From contig JBIKNF010000016.1 of assembly GCA_044358835.1 (NCBI GenBank), forward strand, positions 1 to 29,198: 29,198 nt of DNA. The letters run 5' to 3'. The position numbers and the translations under genes were made by a program. Below the pieces are notes generated by a model. It was not told the origin of the DNA and ran no database searches. It worked only from the letters and a program-made list of their open reading frames with translations. Shown in pieces: positions 1-8,312 of this stretch (positions are counted from its first letter, which is position 1; each line of letters opens with the position of its first letter). The stretch is from JAJTHC01 sp044358835. GTDB lineage: Bacteria > Cyanobacteriota > Vampirovibrionia > Vampirovibrionales > JAJTHC01.

Positions 1-241
1 GTTTATGTACACTTCACCCATCTGCGAGTCTAGGCTCCTAGAATCCACCTATACGCTATTCAGTCGTTTAAATGGTATTAGTTCAATGTTTTCATTACCG
101 AAAGGTTGAAAAACATATTTTTTAACCTATGGATACTAAAAATACGCCTCAAGGTGAATCAAGGCATTGAACGAAAGGCGTCATACTCATAACGGATACC
201 TTGAACTAACACCACACCATTTTAAGAGAGAGAACAACCGA

Positions 242-775
242 ATGATGATGACACAAATTTCGTCTAATGGGACGCAAGCCAAACTTAATATGGAACGCCT
301 TAAAGCAGTTCGTGAACGTATTCAACAAAATAATGCGCCACCCACAAGCAACGCCCTTCCTGTTTTTTCAAGCAATCTTCAACAAACCCAGCAGGTCGAA
401 GCATCAAAAACGGCGGTGGATTCCCCCAATCGTGGGAAAACGTCTTTAGATTCTACACCTTCTGCCAAAACAACTTCTACCACTGCTCCTTCAGCCCCCG
501 CTCTACTTAGTTCAGCCTTGCGTGAGCAGGACTACAGTCGTTTTCAAGATCAAGTTCACTCATCAATCAACTTGAAGGACGAGCCTTCCCCCATACAAGC
601 CCTTCGAAATCGAACCCCACTCCCACCTCCTCCTCTAACCCAAGGTCGTTTTGGTCTGCCAGTGGGAGATATTCAATCTGTCGCTGAAAAGGCAGGTTTT
701 GTAGGGGTGGATCAATCCGCCATTGAACGTGCCTATGCAACGCGCAAAAGCCTGTTTGTGGACCTTAAAATATAA
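242..775 (+). CDS. Unknown small protein upstream of flgN
   Basis: This 177-residue protein is the first gene of the flagellar cluster and I do not recognise its family. The open frame extends up to a TTG at 167, but three consecutive ATG codons at 242, 245 and 248 lie just after a purine-rich AGAGAGAGAAC stretch, so I place the start at 242. The N-terminus (about residues 1-30) is mixed and polar, the middle (about 30-140) is low-complexity and rich in Ser, Thr, Pro and Gln and probably disordered, and the last 35 residues form a more ordered segment containing GFVGV and ending SLFVDLKI. Its place before flgN and flgK is where flgM, the anti-sigma-28 factor, often sits, and the size and disorder would allow that. 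However, I cannot align the C-terminus to FlgM, so no symbol is given. It is probably cotranscribed with flgN 38 bases downstream. Confidence 0.7.
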   Translation: MMMTQISSNGTQAKLNMERLKAVRERIQQNNAPPTSNALPVFSSNLQQTQQVEASKTAVDSPNRGKTSLDSTPSAKTTSTTAPSAPALLSSALREQDYSRFQDQVHSSINLKDEPSPIQALRNRTPLPPPPLTQGRFGLPVGDIQSVAEKAGFVGVDQSAIERAYATRKSLFVDLKI

Positions 776-777
776 AG

Positions 778-788
778 CCCCCCCCCCC
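778..788 (+). repeat. Run of 11 C in the flgN leader
   Basis: An uninterrupted run of eleven cytosines lies between the stop codon of the upstream gene and the start of flgN. It is outside coding sequence. Length changes here would alter the spacing ahead of the flgN ribosome binding site (AAAGAAGAAA, about 800-808) rather than a reading frame. Confidence 0.9.
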
Positions 789-813
789 AACCCTAAAGAA
801 GAAATAGATCCTT

Positions 814-1383
814 ATGATTTCAGAACACTTGCAACAAACGACCCCTACAGCGTCGGAAGCACACGTCCCGATTTTGAGCCATTTAACGCCGTACCAGGCT
901 GTAGCAATGATTGACAATTTACAACAACAACTAAACATCTACCAAACGGTGCAAGACGTGTTATTGCAAAAAAAGGTAAGCCTGTTAAAACAAAGTATTA
1001 TGGATTTACCCGTTCAAGACAAAGCACTCAAAAAACTTCGTAAACAGCTCGATTCACTTGAAGAACAACGCCTGCAAATGCTTCATGAGTTTTGGCCCCT
1101 TGCCCTTGAACCTGTGCATGCCACGATGATTTTACTGGCCATGCCCAACGATCAAAAAGAAAGCTTCAATCAAGTGCGTCACGATTTAAAAGTGACCTTA
1201 ACACAAGTGGCTCACTTGCAAGAAGAAACGCAACGCTTATTGCATGCGTCTTTAGACTGGGTGAATCAAGGCATGGCGTGGGTGAAGGAACACATGCAAG
1301 CTGGACAGAAAGAACTTACCTACAATGCCCGCGGCAAAACCAAGAACTCACAACGCATGAGTACCCTGCAACGTCAAGTCTAG
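814..1383 (+). CDS. flgN: FlgN-family flagellar export chaperone
   Basis: FlgN proteins are cytosolic chaperones that bind the hook-filament junction proteins FlgK and FlgL and deliver them to the flagellar type III export gate. This 189-residue protein is almost entirely helical and Gln/Leu-rich. It has the family pattern of a first long helix (about residues 30-60, LQQQLNIYQTVQDVLLQKK), a middle helix with repeated Leu and a Leu-Glu-Glu-Gln-Arg segment (about 70-95), and a C-terminal helix leading into a Tyr-Asn-x-x-Gly motif (about 170-175), which is common at FlgN C-termini. It directly precedes flgK, its expected client, with a 54-base gap. The purine-rich AAAGAAGAAA is a plausible ribosome binding site. 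It is longer than the usual 140-160 residues, mainly because of a polar N-terminal extension of about 25 residues. Confidence 0.85.
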   Translation: MISEHLQQTTPTASEAHVPILSHLTPYQAVAMIDNLQQQLNIYQTVQDVLLQKKVSLLKQSIMDLPVQDKALKKLRKQLDSLEEQRLQMLHEFWPLALEPVHATMILLAMPNDQKESFNQVRHDLKVTLTQVAHLQEETQRLLHASLDWVNQGMAWVKEHMQAGQKELTYNARGKTKNSQRMSTLQRQV

Positions 1384-1437
1384 CATCGGGTCGTATCGAA
1401 ATGCCCCACAAACGAATCAGAAAGAAACGCCTAGCCC

Positions 1438-2949
1438 ATGATGAGTATTAGCCCAAGCTTTTTCGGATTTCATACCGCACAACGTAGTTTACTGGCGGCA
1501 CAAACGGGTTTGAATGTCGTCAACCATAACGTTTCAAACGCAAATGTAGAAGGCTACACGCGCCAACGGGTTGATCTTTCCACCGCAAATCCCCTTCAAA
1601 TGGGGAGTGGTTCTTATTTTATGGGCCAAGGTACAGATATAACAGGCGTTACCCAATTAAGAAATAATTTTTTAGACACACAGTACCGCCAAGAACAAGC
1701 GGTTCAAGGCGAAGTTAAAACAGCCGCAACGATTTTAGGACAAACCGAAGGCATTATTGGGGAACCTTCCTTTTCAGGACTTTCAAACCGTGTGCAAGCT
1801 ATGTTTGACGCCGTTTCAGACATGCGAAACAATCCACAGAGCCTGCCTGCCCGTACCGCCTTTATTCAACAAAGTCGAGACATGATTCGCGTTTTTCAGC
1901 AACAAGGGCAACAGCTTTTGGACTTGCATCACAACTTGGTAGGGGATTCTACCGCAGGAAGCTGGCCCAATAGCCAGTTGGGTTTAAGAGTGAATGACGT
2001 CAACGCCAAAATCGAACTGATTGCGGATTTAAACCGACAAATTATGAGTTCAACGTCGGCCAATGCCGTTCCTAATGATTTAATCGATAAGCGAAACCTA
2101 TTGCTTGAACAGATTTCAAAGGTCATTGATGTAAAAACAACCGATTTACCTAACTACCAAGTAGTTCTCAATATCGGTGGCCAAGAAATTTTAAAGGGGG
2201 CTAAAATTTTAGATACCCTAGCTTTGACCGCCAGTACAGCAGCAAATGCAGACAGAATCCCCGCGCGCATTACCACCGTAACAGGTGGGGTTGATATTAC
2301 TAACACCATTGCTTCTGGAGAAGTGAAGGCCGTTTTAGATGTCGCTGGCAACAATACATCCATTAAAAACGTCTATTCCACCTTTGAAGATCTTTCTAAA
2401 ATGTTAGAAACGCTGGCCACTAATTTCAATAACTTGCAAGCCACGGGTCGTGATTTAGCCGGCACACTTCACACGGCAGACGCTTACAGCGATTTGTACA
2501 CGCTTTCTCCTTCATGGGTTTCAGGGCCAAAATTGCTTTATTTAAAGATCAATACGGCTTTTGACAATAATATGGACAAAATCGCTCTCGCCAATAACGA
2601 CCCAAGCGCCCCAAGCAACTTCGCAGGCGTGGGGGATTCTCGTAACGCGGGGAGCATGGCTGCACTGAAGAATACCGTTTTTTCAGTGTTAAACAATAAT
2701 ACACTAGAAGGGTTTCATCAAAACGTTGTTTCCGCTTTGGGAACAGATACCAAAAGCTATAGTGATCGTAACCAAAGCCAAGAAGATTTATTGAATCAGT
2801 TGCAAGCCAATCGTCAAGCGGTTTCAGGGGTAAATACCGATGAAGAGGGGCTGGATATGATTAAGTTTCAGCGAATGTTTGAAGCGTCCTCTCGCATCGT
2901 ACAAACGTATAATGAAATCTATAAAAACATTATCAATATGGTGGGTTAA
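1438..2949 (+). CDS. flgK: Flagellar hook-associated protein 1
   Basis: FlgK (HAP1) forms the first ring of the junction between flagellar hook and filament and is exported through the flagellar type III system. The 503-residue product has the classic N-terminal D0 helix (residues about 5-50, with AQRSLLAAQTGLNVVNHNVS, followed by an N-x-E-G-Y-T-R-Q-R motif). It also has the matching C-terminal D0 helix (about 465-503, with EGLDMIKFQRMFEASSRIVQ). The central 150-400 region is variable, as in the family, and the length is ordinary. Two adjacent ATG codons at 1438 and 1441 are both usable; AGAAAGAAACG upstream is the likely ribosome binding site. No flgL follows: the next gene, surE, is on the opposite strand with one base between the stop codons, so flgL must lie elsewhere. 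Confidence 0.96.
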   Translation: MMSISPSFFGFHTAQRSLLAAQTGLNVVNHNVSNANVEGYTRQRVDLSTANPLQMGSGSYFMGQGTDITGVTQLRNNFLDTQYRQEQAVQGEVKTAATILGQTEGIIGEPSFSGLSNRVQAMFDAVSDMRNNPQSLPARTAFIQQSRDMIRVFQQQGQQLLDLHHNLVGDSTAGSWPNSQLGLRVNDVNAKIELIADLNRQIMSSTSANAVPNDLIDKRNLLLEQISKVIDVKTTDLPNYQVVLNIGGQEILKGAKILDTLALTASTAANADRIPARITTVTGGVDITNTIASGEVKAVLDVAGNNTSIKNVYSTFEDLSKMLETLATNFNNLQATGRDLAGTLHTADAYSDLYTLSPSWVSGPKLLYLKINTAFDNNMDKIALANNDPSAPSNFAGVGDSRNAGSMAALKNTVFSVLNNNTLEGFHQNVVSALGTDTKSYSDRNQSQEDLLNQLQANRQAVSGVNTDEEGLDMIKFQRMFEASSRIVQTYNEIYKNIINMVG

Positions 2950-2950
2950 A

Positions 2951-3730
2951 TTACAATTTGCCTTCTAAAAGCGCATAAACGGTTTCATCTGTTAAATCCG
3001 CATGAATGGGAGTAACCGTGACGTAATTGTTGCGAATGGCTTCAACATCTTCTTCCGAATCTGACGCCGTCTGGACTAATTCCCCAGCCAGCCAGTAATA
3101 CGTAATGCCTCGAGGATCTTGGCGCTTTTCGTAAAAATCGCTGTACATCCGGCGCCCCAACTTGCAGAGCTTCAAACCTGCATAGTACTGGGCTTCTACT
3201 GCAGGCACATTCACATTTAAAACCATGCAAGAAGAATGCTTGAGTAAAGCCACCAACTTCGGCAATACCCCCGCCAAATAGGAACAAGCATCTTCATAAT
3301 CAAACAAGGGATTGTACCCGTCTAAGGCACTGGTGGCAATGGCGGGTATGCCATTCATGGCGGCTTCAAGGGCGGCTGAAACCGTGCCTGAATACACGAC
3401 ATCACCCCCTAGGTTCGGGCCATGATTCATCCCTGAAATCACCACATCAATGCTCACATCTTTTAAAAGTGTGGTAATAGCCAACTTCACACAGTCACTA
3501 GGTGTGCCAGAAATGGAAAGGGCTTGCTTCACATTGGCCCCTTCTTTGTTAAATGTGGCGGTAAAGTCATACGCACGCAGGGGGTGATGCAACGTTAAGG
3601 CATGGCCTTGAGCCGATTGTTCTTTTTCAGGGGCCACCACATACACGTCGTGATCTTGACTTAAGGCTTTGGCCAGGGCGTGAATACCGCTAGCTTGAAT
3701 GCCGTCATCGTTTGAAATTAAAATTCGCAT
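2951..3730 (-). CDS. surE: 5'/3'-nucleotidase SurE
   Basis: SurE is a metal-dependent survival protein that removes phosphate from 5' and 3' nucleoside monophosphates in the cytosol. At 259 residues it has normal family length. The metal-binding Asn-Asp-Asp-Gly is at residues 7-10 right after the first strand, Ser39 lies in the EKEQSAQGHA segment, and the family signature SGMNHGPNLGGDVVYSGTV is at about 99-117 with the metal-ligand Asn102. The ATG at 3730 starts the frame. A run of eight G on the plus strand (3733-3740) lies immediately upstream, so the usual AG-rich ribosome binding site is lacking. The gene is convergent with flgK, with a single base between stops and no visible terminator there. 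Upstream lies the inverted-repeat element at 3761-3943. Confidence 0.96.
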   Translation of the reverse strand: MRILISNDDGIQASGIHALAKALSQDHDVYVVAPEKEQSAQGHALTLHHPLRAYDFTATFNKEGANVKQALSISGTPSDCVKLAITTLLKDVSIDVVISGMNHGPNLGGDVVYSGTVSAALEAAMNGIPAIATSALDGYNPLFDYEDACSYLAGVLPKLVALLKHSSCMVLNVNVPAVEAQYYAGLKLCKLGRRMYSDFYEKRQDPRGITYYWLAGELVQTASDSEEDVEAIRNNYVTVTPIHADLTDETVYALLEGKL

Positions 3731-3760
3731 TAGGGGGGGGTCTCTCTTTATCTCTGTATT

Positions 3761-3943
3761 CTATAGAAATCTCTGCGAAAGGGGGTTTACTCCCTCTCCC
3801 TAAGGGAGAGGGTTGGGGTGAGGGATTCGGGATGCCCGTCTATAGCTGGTGTTCCCTCCTCCTAGCGTAGCCCGCCATAGGCGAGGCGTGCGACCTAAGG
3901 AAGTAGGAACAAAGCAAAAGGCCTTTCGCAGAGTTTTCTATAG
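3761..3943. mobile_element. MITE-like element with 22-bp terminal inverted repeats
   Basis: The left end (3761-3782) reads CTATAGAAATCTCTGCGAAA followed by GG. The right end (3922-3943) is its reverse complement with one mismatch. The 183-bp interior has no gene and contains two further foldable modules. One is the CCCTCTCCC/GGGAGAGGG hairpin with its TTGGGGTGAGGG tail at 3790-3824. The other is an imperfect inverted repeat at about 3849-3910 (GTTCCCTCCTCCTAG against CTAAGGAAGTAGGAAC). No transposase is nearby, so if mobile it would be mobilised in trans. I cannot define a target-site duplication, because the ends themselves begin and end in the palindrome CTATAG. Confidence 0.65.
3790..3824 (+). 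repeat. REP-like palindromic repeat, copy 1
   Basis: The segment is CTCCCTCTCCC, then TAA, then GGGAGAGGGTTGGGGTGAGGG. It has a 9-bp perfect stem with a three-base loop and a G-rich tail. The same 35 bp recurs at 11719-11753 with only the loop changed to TCT. Sequences of this form are known dispersed repeats in many bacterial genomes. Confidence 0.85.
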
Positions 3944-3971
3944 TGTGGTTATTCCTATTTTATACTATAAT
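3944..3971 (+). promoter_or_regulatory. Probable promoter of the TPR gene
   Basis: A perfect -10 hexamer TATAAT lies at 3966-3971, about 38 bases before the ATG at 4009. The -35 region would fall at the very edge of the MITE-like element (about 3943-3950, TGTGGTT), where no good TTGACA match is visible. The -35 is therefore weak or activator-dependent. Confidence 0.4.
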
Positions 3972-4008
3972 AGCATTAAATAATCTAAACCTATAGAAAG
4001 AATCCCCC

Positions 4009-6150
4009 ATGACGCTGTGTCAAAACGATGCCCTCTCTGACGCTCATTACACCTTGCTTGAAGAAGCGGAAACCCTGTTCCAAGAAACGGCCTTCAACCA
4101 AGGGCAAGCCGTCTTACTGCAAGCCATGGAAGCCAATCCTCAGGTGTGGCAATTCCCTTATGCCCTTGCTCAGGCCATTTTGACTTATGCGGACTCTCCT
4201 AAAAAAGCGGTCGTCCTGCTCGAACAAGCCAGCCACCTAGCCCCCAACCAAGTGGAAGTATGGGCATCCTTGGCTCAAGCCTACCTTGCTTGTCAAGACT
4301 TTTCACTCGCCATTGAAGCCTTGCACAAAGCCCTTAGCCTTCCACACAGCAAAGCCACCCTAGACGCCTACCTGCTTTTGGCAGACGCTCTTGAAGCACA
4401 ACAGTTTCTAGATGAAAGTGCCTCTGCCTTTGAAGAAGCGCTTTCACTGGCGCCTGCCACCCACCCCCAAGCGGTAGACGTCACTCTAAAGGCTTACCAG
4501 TTTTACGTGCGCCATGACGCCTTTGAAAATGCCTTAAACGTCATAGCACAACGCCTAGAAACTCATCCTGAACAGGCCATGCTGTATTTTTTAAAAGGCG
4601 TTTGCCTTGAACGCTTAGAACGTTTGCATGACGCACACACGGCGTATGAAACCGCCGTTGAATTCGGTAAAAATGCGCCTGAATTACATCGTCAAATGGC
4701 CACCTACTTTGCCCAAGCGGGCGATTCACTCAAAGCCATGACGCATTTGGTCACGATTTTAGAAATTCACCCCAACGATGCCGAAGCCCTAGAAGCCTTG
4801 GCGCATTTGCTGGCTGAGCAAGGCAAGCAAGACGCTCGCCTGCAAGTGCTTGAACGCTTGTTGGAGGCCCACCCTCATTACAGCTCTGCCTGGATTCAAG
4901 CGGGGGATGCCTATGATTTACTGGGCGAATGCGAAAAAGCCATTGACGCCTATAATCATGCCCTAGAACAGACGGGAAATCGTGCCTTAGAATTGCGAAA
5001 ATCTCTGGTGGCTCCTGCGTTGCCCCCCCACACACAAGCCGAAAAAGACGCCTTGGTGCATCGCTTACACCTGTCGTTCAAGGCCTTGTCCTTTAATCCC
5101 CCACGTATTGAAAACCCAGCGGTTGAAGTGGGTATTACGCCTCAACATCTTAAAGATCAAGGCGTGTGGAATGAGTCACTTCAAGCCTTGTGGGAAACGG
5201 CGCTTCAAGGCATTCAGCGTGAAGCTCAACTGGCCTTAGCTCCACGTGAACCTCGTTCTAAGACGCATATTTGCCTTGTTACACGGGCTTTAAGTCACGC
5301 AGATGCCCCCACCCCCCCTTGGATGCCTGTCCTAAATGCGTTGGATCGAAGTACCTTTCACCTGCATTTGTTAAACATTGGCCCTAGTATTGAAGCCCCT
5401 AAGGGGAGTCGTTTTCATGCGGAAGACACGATGGAAGCCATTTCGGCCCATGAATGGTCAACCCTTCAACAAACCCTTTACCAACTGGCCCCAGATGTCT
5501 TGCTGTTTAGTGACGCCCAACGAGACATCGTCAGCACAGCGCTGGCCCTAGGTCACTACGCCTCTTGTCAAATAGATTTAGCCACCTTGGGCGTGCCGTT
5601 GTCTGCGCCGTTGCGTCCCTTGGCCTCCATCAGTAAGCGCTTTAAGGAAGATTTTGGTGCCCATTATGGTTACCCACTGGTGGCGATTGAAATCATGCCT
5701 GCCGTGTGGAACGCGACGGTTATTCACCAGCTGGGTGATTTGCTTGAACGGCACCCCACTCTTCAAGTGGCGTTGTATTTTAAAGGGGAAGCGCGCTTGC
5801 TAGAAGCCATGCAAGAACGCCTAAAAGCCTTGTATCCTCAAGGGTTGCATCGCTTGGCGTGGATGTCTTTACCTACACATGAATCCCTTAAGCTCTTTCA
5901 AGTGGCGGATGCCGTGCTCCACCTCAGCCCGCATACGTCTGTTTTAATTCAGCAAGCCGACGCCTTTGCTACCCCCGTATTTTCTACGGATGAAATGCCC
6001 GCCCTTCAAGCCCTTCTTGCTCTTTCGGAAGCCCAACGGCTTGAATTAAGGGAAGAGCGTCTGCGTGAAGTCGCCCACCGTTATGCCCCTAGCCATGCCG
6101 AACGCCAAGCCAAGGCCTTTACAGAAGAATGGATCTCATGCCCAGCTTAA
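4009..6150 (+). CDS. TPR protein with GT-B/GT41-like C-terminal region
   Basis: The 713-residue protein has two parts. Residues about 10-335 are tandem 34-residue tetratricopeptide repeats with the usual pattern of small and bulky residues (for example SLAIEALHKALSLP and AWIQAGDAYDLLGECEKAID), a scaffold for protein binding. Residues about 400-700 form an alternating alpha/beta region that resembles the glycosyltransferase B fold: a strand after KTHICLVTRA, then a late segment (about 620-680) with LAWMSLPTHESLKLFQVADAVLHLSP and a following FATPVFSTDEMPAL, like the donor-binding half of TPR-linked O-GlcNAc transferases (GT41). I see no clear conserved catalytic His, so it may be a degenerate transferase. 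Its neighbourhood would fit flagellin or surface glycosylation, but that is inference. It overlaps the next gene by 22 bases, so translation is probably coupled. Confidence 0.75.
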   Translation: MTLCQNDALSDAHYTLLEEAETLFQETAFNQGQAVLLQAMEANPQVWQFPYALAQAILTYADSPKKAVVLLEQASHLAPNQVEVWASLAQAYLACQDFSLAIEALHKALSLPHSKATLDAYLLLADALEAQQFLDESASAFEEALSLAPATHPQAVDVTLKAYQFYVRHDAFENALNVIAQRLETHPEQAMLYFLKGVCLERLERLHDAHTAYETAVEFGKNAPELHRQMATYFAQAGDSLKAMTHLVTILEIHPNDAEALEALAHLLAEQGKQDARLQVLERLLEAHPHYSSAWIQAGDAYDLLGECEKAIDAYNHALEQTGNRALELRKSLVAPALPPHTQAEKDALVHRLHLSFKALSFNPPRIENPAVEVGITPQHLKDQGVWNESLQALWETALQGIQREAQLALAPREPRSKTHICLVTRALSHADAPTPPWMPVLNALDRSTFHLHLLNIGPSIEAPKGSRFHAEDTMEAISAHEWSTLQQTLYQLAPDVLLFSDAQRDIVSTALALGHYASCQIDLATLGVPLSAPLRPLASISKRFKEDFGAHYGYPLVAIEIMPAVWNATVIHQLGDLLERHPTLQVALYFKGEARLLEAMQERLKALYPQGLHRLAWMSLPTHESLKLFQVADAVLHLSPHTSVLIQQADAFATPVFSTDEMPALQALLALSEAQRLELREERLREVAHRYAPSHAERQAKAFTEEWISCPA

Positions 6151-7064
6151 TACAAGAAACCGTTACCCCCCTAGAAGCAACAGTACATCTCCCGAATAGG
6201 CAAGCCCCTTTTCACCTCACCGGCTTGCGTAGCACTCGCTTGCCTGAAGGCGATTTTGGAAAAACCATGGTTTACGTAGCAGGCCTAGGTGGGAGCTTTC
6301 AGTGGGCTTCCGCGTTTTGGAAAGACTTAATTGAAGTCGGCACGCTTGATTCTGTCATCGGCATAGATTTACCGTCATTTGGGGTGAATCATCACTTAAA
6401 AGTGAGCACCTTGCGGGCGTGTATTGAAGATTTAAAAACGCTGTGTGCGCTTAATACCCTTAAAACCGCGTTACATATTCAACATATGGAATACGGCTTC
6501 TTTTCCGCAATAAGCCTTGGGGCCGTGAGTAGTCTTTATGTGCTTCCTGATGTGCAAGACGACTACACAGGGATTATTCTGTTTGTGCCTGCTTTTAAAG
6601 GCTGTCGTAAAACCTACACCCCTACCTATATCGCTTCAGCCCTGTGGAAAAGTGTTCTTTATACCTTGCGTCAAACCCTTGAAACCCCTCTTAAACTGCC
6701 TTACACCATGGATGCCATTACCCAATGTCCCCAACTGCGTCAAGCGTATAAGGCGCATCATGCTGGTGGGGTGATTCAGCATCCGCTTGGGTTTATGACG
6801 TCTATTTTACCGTGGCAGATTAACGCACCTAGGCAAGTTAAACAGCTTAAAAAGCCTGTTTTAATGATGACCGCCGGGCAAGACTGGGTTTGTGAAACCG
6901 CTACGATGCACAAGGCATTTAAGCAATTACCCCCACATCCCTTTCACCAACTGGCTCATTTCCCGACGCTGTACCATGATGTGTTGCTTGAACCAGATCG
7001 TATGATTCTAAAAGAACCCATTCAACAGTGGATGAACGCTTGTGTAAAAGCGTCTGACGCTTAA
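6129..7064 (+). CDS. Alpha/beta hydrolase, serine type
   Basis: This 311-residue protein has the order of an alpha/beta hydrolase. A strand plus oxyanion-type turn (VYVAGLGGSFQWA, about 48-60) comes first, then a nucleophile elbow AISLGA with Ser129, an acid Asp252 in the GQDWVC turn, and a C-terminal His283 in LYHDVLLEPDR, which matches the lysophospholipase-like group. The nucleophile motif is A-x-S-x-G rather than the usual G-x-S-x-G. There is no signal peptide, so it is probably cytosolic. The start lies inside the upstream TPR gene (22-base overlap); a second ATG at 6138 would shorten the overlap and is equally possible. The overlap suggests the two products act together, perhaps on an acyl or glycosyl modification, but no substrate can be read from sequence. 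Confidence 0.75.
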   Translation: MDLMPSLIQETVTPLEATVHLPNRQAPFHLTGLRSTRLPEGDFGKTMVYVAGLGGSFQWASAFWKDLIEVGTLDSVIGIDLPSFGVNHHLKVSTLRACIEDLKTLCALNTLKTALHIQHMEYGFFSAISLGAVSSLYVLPDVQDDYTGIILFVPAFKGCRKTYTPTYIASALWKSVLYTLRQTLETPLKLPYTMDAITQCPQLRQAYKAHHAGGVIQHPLGFMTSILPWQINAPRQVKQLKKPVLMMTAGQDWVCETATMHKAFKQLPPHPFHQLAHFPTLYHDVLLEPDRMILKEPIQQWMNACVKASDA

Positions 7065-7113
7065 GCTCTATTGCTCAAGAACCTTCCCTATGTTTGTTCC
7101 GTCTTTTTCTACT

Positions 7114-7175
7114 TTAAACCTCAATGTAAAAGATTGTAACAAAACTTAAAGTTTAGGCTCCATGTGCCGAAGCCT
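7114..7175 (+). promoter_or_regulatory. Sigma-28 promoter with conserved upstream box, copy 1
   Basis: TAAAGTTT at 7147-7154, an 11-base spacer, and GCCGAAGC at 7166-7173 match the flagellar sigma-28 (FliA) consensus TAAAGTTT-N11-GCCGATAA in spacing, with a perfect -35. Immediately upstream at 7125-7140 is TGTAAAAGATTGTAAC. The whole block from TTTAAACCT (7114) to CCT (7175) is repeated nearly unchanged at 8182-8244. The transcript would have a leader of about 90 bases that includes a (TC)n run at 7211-7223 and ends in a purine-rich ribosome binding site (AGGGAAGAAGAA). Confidence 0.88.
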
Positions 7176-7267
7176 ATTTACATAGGGAATCTTTTTAATT
7201 CAGAACTCCATCTCTCTCTCTCTATCAAGAAGAAGTAAGAAGAATAAAACAGGGAAGAAGAACACTC

Positions 7268-8143
7268 ATGTCTATCAACAATATCCAACCGCCTAGCGTT
7301 ACAGGTCTTTCTGCTGGAACACAAGGGTTGTATAATACCCTTGCTAATGTCAATCTTGAAATGTCAGCACTTTCTGGCATTGTTTCTGCCATTAATTCTA
7401 ATCAAAACATTCAATCTTCAGCGACTAAAGCTTCTGCTCAAGCAAGTAATCTCACCAAAGGTCTTGCTTTAGACATCAAAGACCTAAAGGGAAATTTATT
7501 AGAAATGACCCCTGCAGAAGCTGCTGCGAGAGGCTATGTTATTAAAAATGGGGACCAAATTTTAGTAGATGGTCAACAGTCCATGCCTATACCTGCCGGT
7601 TCTGGTTATGGCGGACTTTTTGAACAAGGACTTGGCACATCATTTAACATTAACCCCACACAAGCTTGGAATGGAGCAGGGGCTTTCCCTCAATACGCGG
7701 TGGATCCCAATGGACGCATCGTGCCAAGCGTAAACTTTATAGACAGAACTGCAGGGGCAGGCATGTCCTTTGGTTTGCCGCCTAGCATCAATGATGTAGA
7801 AGCCAATTTAAAGGGGATTGATCCCTTTAATTACGGACGGCCTGCGTTCGGCATGCCACTAGCTGGTGGTGGGGATTCACGCTCTGTGAACCTAGGTTCA
7901 CTAAAGGCATCCATGTTAGATTCATCCGTGAATTCAATGGGCTTCTCACCTACAGGAAGCTTGAATACCCTTGAAGACGAAAATACTGAATTTCTTATGC
8001 TCATTTCGCTCTTGAAACTATTAGGGATAAGCCCTACAGATTTAGCCAATACGGCCTTGTCTAGCCTTCAAGGCAATAGCCCCACCGCACAAGACGCCAC
8101 ACCCTTACCGATCCTAGATACCACCCTGACGGAAACGACCTAA
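7268..8143 (+). CDS. Sigma-28-controlled unknown protein, paralog 1
   Basis: This 291-residue protein matches no family I know. It has no signal peptide, no obvious transmembrane segment and little charge clustering; the N-terminus is Ser/Asn/Ala-rich (residues 1-75). A central block (about residues 115-195) is shared with the next gene. It starts YGG-x-F-x-Q-G-x-GTSFNI, continues through a GAGA-x-PQY segment and GRIVP-x-VNF, and ends with TAGAGMSFGLPPS and NDVEANLK-x-IDP. The C-terminal third is specific to this copy and contains a hydrophobic helix (EFLMLISLLKLLGISP, about 240-255). The sigma-28 promoter places it in the late flagellar class together with flagellins, motors and chemotaxis genes. 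It could be an exported flagellar or motility-linked accessory. The ATG at 7268 follows AGGGAAGAAGAACACTC. Confidence 0.8.
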   Translation: MSINNIQPPSVTGLSAGTQGLYNTLANVNLEMSALSGIVSAINSNQNIQSSATKASAQASNLTKGLALDIKDLKGNLLEMTPAEAAARGYVIKNGDQILVDGQQSMPIPAGSGYGGLFEQGLGTSFNINPTQAWNGAGAFPQYAVDPNGRIVPSVNFIDRTAGAGMSFGLPPSINDVEANLKGIDPFNYGRPAFGMPLAGGGDSRSVNLGSLKASMLDSSVNSMGFSPTGSLNTLEDENTEFLMLISLLKLLGISPTDLANTALSSLQGNSPTAQDATPLPILDTTLTETT

Positions 8144-8181
8144 AGTGGCATGTGTGGATTGCCTGAACCCTATAAGGGTGA

Positions 8182-8244
8182 TTTAAACCTAATTGTAAAA
8201 AAATGTAACAAAACTTAAAGTTTGGCTACGGACTGCCGAAACCT
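8182..8244 (+). promoter_or_regulatory. Sigma-28 promoter with conserved upstream box, copy 2
   Basis: TAAAGTTT at 8216-8223, an exact 11-base spacer, and GCCGAAAC at 8235-8242 again match the FliA consensus. TGTAAAAAAATGTAAC at 8194-8209 sits at the same distance upstream as in copy 1. It lies in the 169-base gap between the two paralogs, so the second gene has its own promoter rather than depending on readthrough. Confidence 0.88.
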
Positions 8245-8312
8245 TAGGTGCGAGACATTTTTACTTCGCAGCAAACATTTTTTATTCGGGACAATTAGGA
8301 AAAACAAAACAC

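Noticed and set aside
242..775. Calling the first gene flgM
   Set aside because: Position and disorder fit, but the C-terminal segment does not show the FlgM sigma-binding pattern, so only the position supports it.
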